A DNA stretch of 8,619 bases from Eubacteriales bacterium (lineage in GTDB: Bacteria; Bacillota_A; Clostridia; Christensenellales; Aristaeellaceae), in assembly GCA_029974855.1 (NCBI GenBank), contig JARKQO010000068.1, positions 1-8,619 of the forward strand, given 5' to 3'. The position numbers and the translations under genes are program-made. The notes below the pieces were generated by a model. The model was not told where the DNA came from. It ran no database searches and worked only from the letters and a program-made list of their open reading frames with translations. Positions 4,958-8,619 of the stretch are shown here, in pieces (within the stretch, counting starts at the first letter, position 1; the number at the start of each line of letters is the position of its first letter).

Positions 4958-7576
4958 TTAGTGCCTGTGCCGGATGACGCCGATGGCCTTGAACAGCTCC
5001 AGCACCGGGAAGGGCACCAGGCTCAGGCCCAGCCCCGCCACGTACAGCCACCAGGGCAGGCCTTGCACCAACCCAAAGGGACCGGACAGGGGCGTGAACA
5101 GCACCAAGGCCACCAGCATCACGGAGAGCAGGCAGGCCTTGTTCAGGTTCTTGTTGCCAAAGAAGCCCACGGCAAAGAGCGAATGGTCCGAACGCATGTT
5201 GTAGGCCTGGACGATCTGGGACAGGGACAGCACCAAAAATGCCATGGTGCGGCCCACTTCCAGGTCCCCGGCGACCCCCATGCCCAGGTAGAAGCCCGCC
5301 AGGGTCAGCCCGGCGAACATCAGGCCCTGGATGGCTACCCGCAGCCCCAGGCCATGGGCGAAGATGCTCTCTCCCTTGGGCTTGGGCGGCTGGTTCATCA
5401 CGTCGCTTTCCACGGCCTCGGTGCCCAGGGCCACGGCGGGCAGGCCGTCCGTCACCAGGTTGATCCATAGGAGCTGCATGGACAGCAAAGGGGACACATG
5501 GGAGATCAGCATGGCCGCGAACACCGTGATCACCTCGCCGATGTTGGTGCTCAGCAGGTAGGACACCACCTTCTTGATGTTGGCGAAGATGCCCCGGCCT
5601 TCCCGCACCGCGTCCACGATGGTGGCGAAGTTGTCGTCGGTAAGGGTCATGTCGGCGGCACCCTTGGCCACGTCGGTGCCGGTGATGCCCATGGCGCAGC
5701 CGATGTCGGCGGCCTTCAGGGCCGGGGCGTCGTTGACGCCGTCCCCGGTCATGGAAACCACCCGGCCCTTGCGCTGCCAGGCTTTCACAATGCGAATCTT
5801 GTTCTCCGGGGATACCCGGGCGTACACGGAGATCTTCTCCACGTCCCGGTCCAGCTGGGCGTCGGTGAGGGCGTCCAGCTCAGCGCCGGTAAGGGCCAGG
5901 TCCCCCTCCTGGTGGATGCCCAGCTCCCTGGCGATGGCCGAGGCGGTGATCACATGGTCGCCGGTGATCATCACAGGCTTGATGCCCGCCCTGCGGCATA
6001 CCGCCACAGCGTCCTTCACCTCGGGCCTGGGCGGGTCGATCATGCCCACCAGCCCCAGGAAGTGAAGGTCGGTTTCCAGGGCCTCGGAGGTGGGGTTCTC
6101 GGGGATCTTGCCGATGTCCTTCCAGGCCACGGCCAGCACCCGCAGGGCGTTGGCGCTCATCTCCCGGTTCATTTCCTGGGCTTTTTTCAGGTCTCCATCC
6201 CTGAGGCGATTCAGCATCACGTCAAAGGCGCCCTTGACGATGACCCGGTTCTTCCCCTCCATCCGGTTCACGGTGCTCATGAGCTTGCGGTCGGAATCAA
6301 AGGGCAGCTCCGCCAGCCGGGGGAAATCCTTGTTCAGCTGGTCCTTGGGCATGCCGTTTTTGTGGGCCGCCAGAACGATGGAGGTTTCCGTGGGATCGCC
6401 GATGTGCTGCTCCTTGGGGCCGTCAAATACCACGGAGCCGTCGCAGCACAGGGCCCCGTAGCGCAGCAGGTTCTTCACGGGGGCGGAGTTGTCAAAGCCG
6501 ATGTCCTCCAGCTCCTGAGCCCCGTCCACATAGGCCTTTACCAGGGTCATGCGGTTCTGGGTCAAAGTGCCGGTCTTATCCGAGCAGATGACGGAGGCGC
6601 TGCCCAAGGTTTCCACGGCGGGCAGGCGGCGGATGATGACGTTGCGCTTCACCATGCGCTGCACCCCGATGGCCAGCACGATGGTGACGATGGCGGGCAG
6701 GCCCTCGGGAATGGCGGATACGGCCAAGGACACCGCCGTCATGAAGATTTCCATGACCGGGATGCCGTTGACGATGCCCACCACGAAAATGACGGCGCAG
6801 GCCAGCAAAGCCAAAAAGCCCAGGTACTTGCCCATCTGGGCCAGCTTCTCCTGCAAGGGGGTCTGGCCCTCCTGCTCGTCCTCCAACAGGCCCGCGATGC
6901 GGCCCATTTCCGTATCCATGCCCGTAGAGGTGACCACCGCCGTGGCGGTGCCGTAGGTGATGCTGCACCCGGAAAAGACCATGTTCAGGCGGTCTCCCAA
7001 GGGCGCGTCCTCCTTCACCTGGGCGTCGGCGTATTTCTCGCTGGGGACCGATTCCCCGGTGAGGGCGGATTCCTCGCTTTTCAGGCTCACGGAGCGCAGC
7101 AGCCGGGCGTCCGCGGGCACGAAATCCCCGGCCTCCAGGCGGATGATATCCCCGGGCACCAGCTCGCTGGCATCGATGATGCTCTCCCCGCCGTCCCGCA
7201 GCACCCGGGCATGGGGCGCGGTGAGGTTTTTGAGGGCGTCCAGGGCTTTTTCCGCCTTGCTTTCCTGCACCATGCCCATGATGGCGTTGAGGATTACGAT
7301 GAGCATGATCAAGGCGGGCTCAAAGAACTCCTTGGCGTCCCCCTCGGCCAAGGCGATCACAAAGGAGATGACAGCGGCGGCGATGAGGATCAGGATCATC
7401 ACGTCCTTGAACTGATCCAAAAACCGCTGTACATTGCTTTTCTTCTTTTTTTCCCGGAGCTTGTTGGGGCCGAACTCCGCCTGCTTCTGGGCTACCTGCT
7501 GGGAGCTCAGGCCCTTGGCGCTGTCGGAGTTGAGTGCTTGCAGCAACGTTTCCTTGGCGTCGGTGTGGAAGCTCAA
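4958..7576 (-). CDS. P-type Ca2+-transporting ATPase (PMCA/SERCA-like, P2 type)
   Basis: An 872-residue membrane pump expected to expel Ca2+ using ATP. In order: an N-terminal cation-ATPase domain (about 1-50), TM1-2 (57-78, 84-103), actuator domain with TGES at 173-176, TM3-4 (about 251-305) with PEGL at 290-293, phosphorylation motif DKTGT with D333, nucleotide-binding KGA at 448-450, DPPR at 514-517, TGD at 538-540, hinge GDGVNDAP at 611-618, and a six-helix C-terminal block (about 668-865). Ion-site residues match SERCA well: E291 in TM4, N678 and E681 in TM5, N706, T709 and D710 in TM6. The TM8 region has glutamines (SLSQIVQAY) and no clear glutamate equivalent to E908, so stoichiometry may differ from SERCA. 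A TTG start at 7576 is chosen because GGAGG lies 8 nt before it and the alignment with the family begins right after it (SFHTDAKETL); a frame extension to 7750 would add 58 residues with no family character and would cross the promoter. It is the first gene of a four-gene or three-gene operon. Confidence 0.95.
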   Translation of the reverse strand: MSFHTDAKETLLQALNSDSAKGLSSQQVAQKQAEFGPNKLREKKKKSNVQRFLDQFKDVMILILIAAAVISFVIALAEGDAKEFFEPALIMLIVILNAIMGMVQESKAEKALDALKNLTAPHARVLRDGGESIIDASELVPGDIIRLEAGDFVPADARLLRSVSLKSEESALTGESVPSEKYADAQVKEDAPLGDRLNMVFSGCSITYGTATAVVTSTGMDTEMGRIAGLLEDEQEGQTPLQEKLAQMGKYLGFLALLACAVIFVVGIVNGIPVMEIFMTAVSLAVSAIPEGLPAIVTIVLAIGVQRMVKRNVIIRRLPAVETLGSASVICSDKTGTLTQNRMTLVKAYVDGAQELEDIGFDNSAPVKNLLRYGALCCDGSVVFDGPKEQHIGDPTETSIVLAAHKNGMPKDQLNKDFPRLAELPFDSDRKLMSTVNRMEGKNRVIVKGAFDVMLNRLRDGDLKKAQEMNREMSANALRVLAVAWKDIGKIPENPTSEALETDLHFLGLVGMIDPPRPEVKDAVAVCRRAGIKPVMITGDHVITASAIARELGIHQEGDLALTGAELDALTDAQLDRDVEKISVYARVSPENKIRIVKAWQRKGRVVSMTGDGVNDAPALKAADIGCAMGITGTDVAKGAADMTLTDDNFATIVDAVREGRGIFANIKKVVSYLLSTNIGEVITVFAAMLISHVSPLLSMQLLWINLVTDGLPAVALGTEAVESDVMNQPPKPKGESIFAHGLGLRVAIQGLMFAGLTLAGFYLGMGVAGDLEVGRTMAFLVLSLSQIVQAYNMRSDHSLFAVGFFGNKNLNKACLLSVMLVALVLFTPLSGPFGLVQGLPWWLYVAGLGLSLVPFPVLELFKAIGVIRHRH

Positions 7577-7584
7577 TGTCGGGT

Positions 7585-7589
7585 CCTCC
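7585..7589 (-). promoter_or_regulatory. Ribosome binding site setting a TTG start for the ATPase
   Basis: GGAGG within AAAGGAGGA sits 8 nt before TTG at 7576-7574. No ATG or GTG in the right frame is near, so TTG is the likely initiator. Confidence 0.8.
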
Positions 7590-7621
7590 TTTATTGGAAT
7601 AGAATGGGGGTACCGTGCCTT

Positions 7622-7630
7622 ATTATAGCA
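7622..7630 (-). promoter_or_regulatory. Extended -10 promoter of the ATPase operon
   Basis: TGC followed by a perfect TATAAT (7627-7622) forms an extended -10. The -35 position at 17 nt spacing reads TGGCGT, a poor match, which is common when the extended -10 is strong. The start should fall near 7615, giving a leader of about 40 nt with no obvious riboswitch. Confidence 0.65.
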
Positions 7631-7729
7631 GATAGGCTGTCCAAACGCCAGGCTGAATACGCCTTTGGGCGGCCGCTTTGGGTGGCTGCCCGGCCGCGGA
7701 CCTCCTGCCGCCGGGGCCTGTTCCCACAG

Positions 7730-7758
7730 TTGCAAAATGTGTCCAAACAAGGTAAAAT
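7730..7758 (+). promoter_or_regulatory. Promoter of the degV-family gene
   Basis: TTGCAA (7730-7735), a 17-nt spacer and TAAAAT (7753-7758) form a good sigma-A-type promoter on the plus strand. The start should be near 7765, about 50 nt before the ATG. It is back to back with the ATPase promoter. Confidence 0.7.
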
Positions 7759-7781
7759 AAGTGAGTCATAGGAACTTATTT
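7755..7781. promoter_or_regulatory. Inverted repeat over the degV -10 and start site (candidate operator)
   Basis: AAATAAGT (7755-7762) and ACTTATTT (7774-7781) form a perfect 8-bp inverted repeat with an 11-nt centre. It overlaps the -10 box and predicted start, a position where a bound repressor would block transcription. The centre-to-centre distance of 19 bp is close to two helical turns, fitting a dimeric regulator. No regulator gene is present in the window. Confidence 0.45.
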
Positions 7782-7800
7782 CCGGGCGTTATGCCGGCAC

Positions 7801-7807
7801 AAGGAGG
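7801..7807 (+). promoter_or_regulatory. Ribosome binding site of the degV-family gene
   Basis: AAGGAGG lies 7 nt before the ATG at 7815, an ideal arrangement that fixes the start. Confidence 0.85.
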
Positions 7808-7814
7808 AGAAGCC

Positions 7815-8619
7815 ATGCCCAAAAACAACTATGTCTTCATGACCGATTCCGACTCCGACCTCCCCTTCCGCTACGTGGACCAGCTGGAGATGACCATGGT
7901 GTACATGCCCTATATCCTGGACGGCAAGGAGTACCTGGACGACCTGGGCCGGGACGGCAAGCAAAAGGAATACTTCGACAACATGCGCTCGGGAGCCGCC
8001 CCGGTAACCTCGCTGCTGCCCACGCCGGTGTATGTGGAGTACTTTGAGCCCTGCTTTCAGGCCGGGCGCGACATCCTGTTCCTGGCCTTCTCCAGCCAGC
8101 TCTCCAGCACCATCCAGAACATCTTTGCCGCCCGGGAGGAGCTGCTGGCCAAGTACCCGGAGCGCAAGATGATCGTGGTGGACACCCTGAGCATCTCCGC
8201 ACCCCAGACCTTGCTGATTTTGGCGGCCTACAAGCAATACGAACAGGGCAAGCCCATGGAGGAGGTGGCCGCCTGGGTGGAGGAAAACAAGTTCAACGCC
8301 CAGGCCTGGTTCACGGTGGACGACCTGAAATACCTGCGCCGGGGAGGGCGCATCAGCGCCATGGCGGCCACTTTGGGCACCGCGTTGGACCTGAAGCCCA
8401 TCATCGTCTTGAACAAGGAGGGCAAGCTGGTGAGCGCGGACAAGGTCCGGGGCCGCAAGGCAGCGTTGCGCCTCATCGCGGACAAGACCGCCGAGAACAT
8501 CCTGGACCCGGAGAACCAAACCCTCATCCTGATGCACGCGGACGCCCCGGAGGACGCGGCCCGGCTGGAGGCGCTGATCCGGGAGCGGGTGCCCTCCATC
8601 GGGGGCATTGAAACCATCT
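7815..8619 (+). CDS. DegV-family fatty-acid-binding protein (3' end cut by window)
   Basis: The first 268 codons are present and the frame is open to the window edge; family members are usually about 280-300 residues, so little is missing. Family marks are TDSDSDLP (10-17), VTSLLPTP (64-71) in place of the usual TSQP-type motif, AFSSQLSSTIQN (91-102) corresponding to the SSxLSGT motif, VVDTLSIS (121-128), and the strong WFTVDDLKYLRRGGRIS (165-181) followed by LGTALDLKPII (187-197). DegV proteins bind fatty acids in a two-domain cleft; the FakB members hand fatty acids to the FakA kinase for phosphorylation and phospholipid synthesis. No fakA partner is in view. The gene is divergent from the ATPase operon and has its own promoter, ribosome site and a candidate operator. 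The LSS in place of LSG in the third motif is a small deviation. The protein is expected in the cytoplasm. Confidence 0.9.
   Translation, partial: MPKNNYVFMTDSDSDLPFRYVDQLEMTMVYMPYILDGKEYLDDLGRDGKQKEYFDNMRSGAAPVTSLLPTPVYVEYFEPCFQAGRDILFLAFSSQLSSTIQNIFAAREELLAKYPERKMIVVDTLSISAPQTLLILAAYKQYEQGKPMEEVAAWVEENKFNAQAWFTVDDLKYLRRGGRISAMAATLGTALDLKPIIVLNKEGKLVSADKVRGRKAALRLIADKTAENILDPENQTLILMHADAPEDAARLEALIRERVPSIGGIETI

Noticed and set aside
5498..7771. 757-codon open frame on the plus strand opposite the ATPase
   Set aside because: It mirrors the GC-rich codons of the ATPase, is full of His, Gly, Gln and Ala, has no family motifs and runs antisense to a gene whose motifs are all clear.
7776..8537. 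253-codon minus-strand frame opposite the degV-family gene
   Set aside because: The DegV reading on the plus strand has an ideal ribosome site, promoter and family motifs; the antisense frame has none.

Overview
The window looks like a piece of a GC-rich Clostridia (Bacillota) chromosome, most likely from the Oscillospiraceae-type gut lineages. That placement is inferred from strong GGAGG ribosome sites, high third-position GC, TTG start use and gene content (DegV, a Dabb protein, a PMCA/SERCA-like calcium ATPase, an RlmD-type methyltransferase). No rRNA, tRNA, CRISPR array, complete insertion sequence or recombinase was recognised.

Layout. Positions 1-85 are GC-rich and hold two strong hairpins but no gene. 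From about 121 to 1440 the DNA is clearly AT-richer than the rest. This patch carries one complete gene on the minus strand, an Mrr-type restriction endonuclease (221-1093), and about 350 bp of gene-free or decayed sequence upstream of it. It reads as a small acquired defence islet. From 1444 to 4142 lies a minus-strand, translationally coupled pair: an AroA (EPSP synthase)-family gene followed by an RlmD/RumA-type 23S rRNA uracil methyltransferase, overlapping by ATGA. They are driven by a clear extended -10 promoter at 4191-4218.

From 4250 to 7576 there is a second minus-strand operon: a P-type Ca2+ ATPase with a TTG start, a small Dabb-fold protein, a 107-residue protein of unknown function and possibly a 24-codon small ORF just before the intrinsic terminator (4211-4243). 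The promoter of the next operon is built into the tail of that terminator. A 238-bp intergenic region (7577-7814) separates this operon from a divergent DegV-family fatty-acid-binding gene, which runs off the right edge. That region has one promoter in each direction and an 8-bp inverted repeat lying across the -10 and start site of the degV promoter.

Most notable. The AroA-family protein keeps the fold signature and length of EPSP synthase but has lost most of the residues that bind phosphoshikimate and PEP, so it is probably not an ordinary AroA. The coupled methyltransferase also has changes in its two catalytic signature motifs. The Mrr islet has a 10-bp direct repeat near its two ends. 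The putative 24-residue ORF sits between the last clear gene of the ATPase operon and its terminator. I see no obvious large new system; the AroA-like/RlmD-like pair and the ATPase-Dabb-unknown operon are the places most likely to hold undescribed biology.
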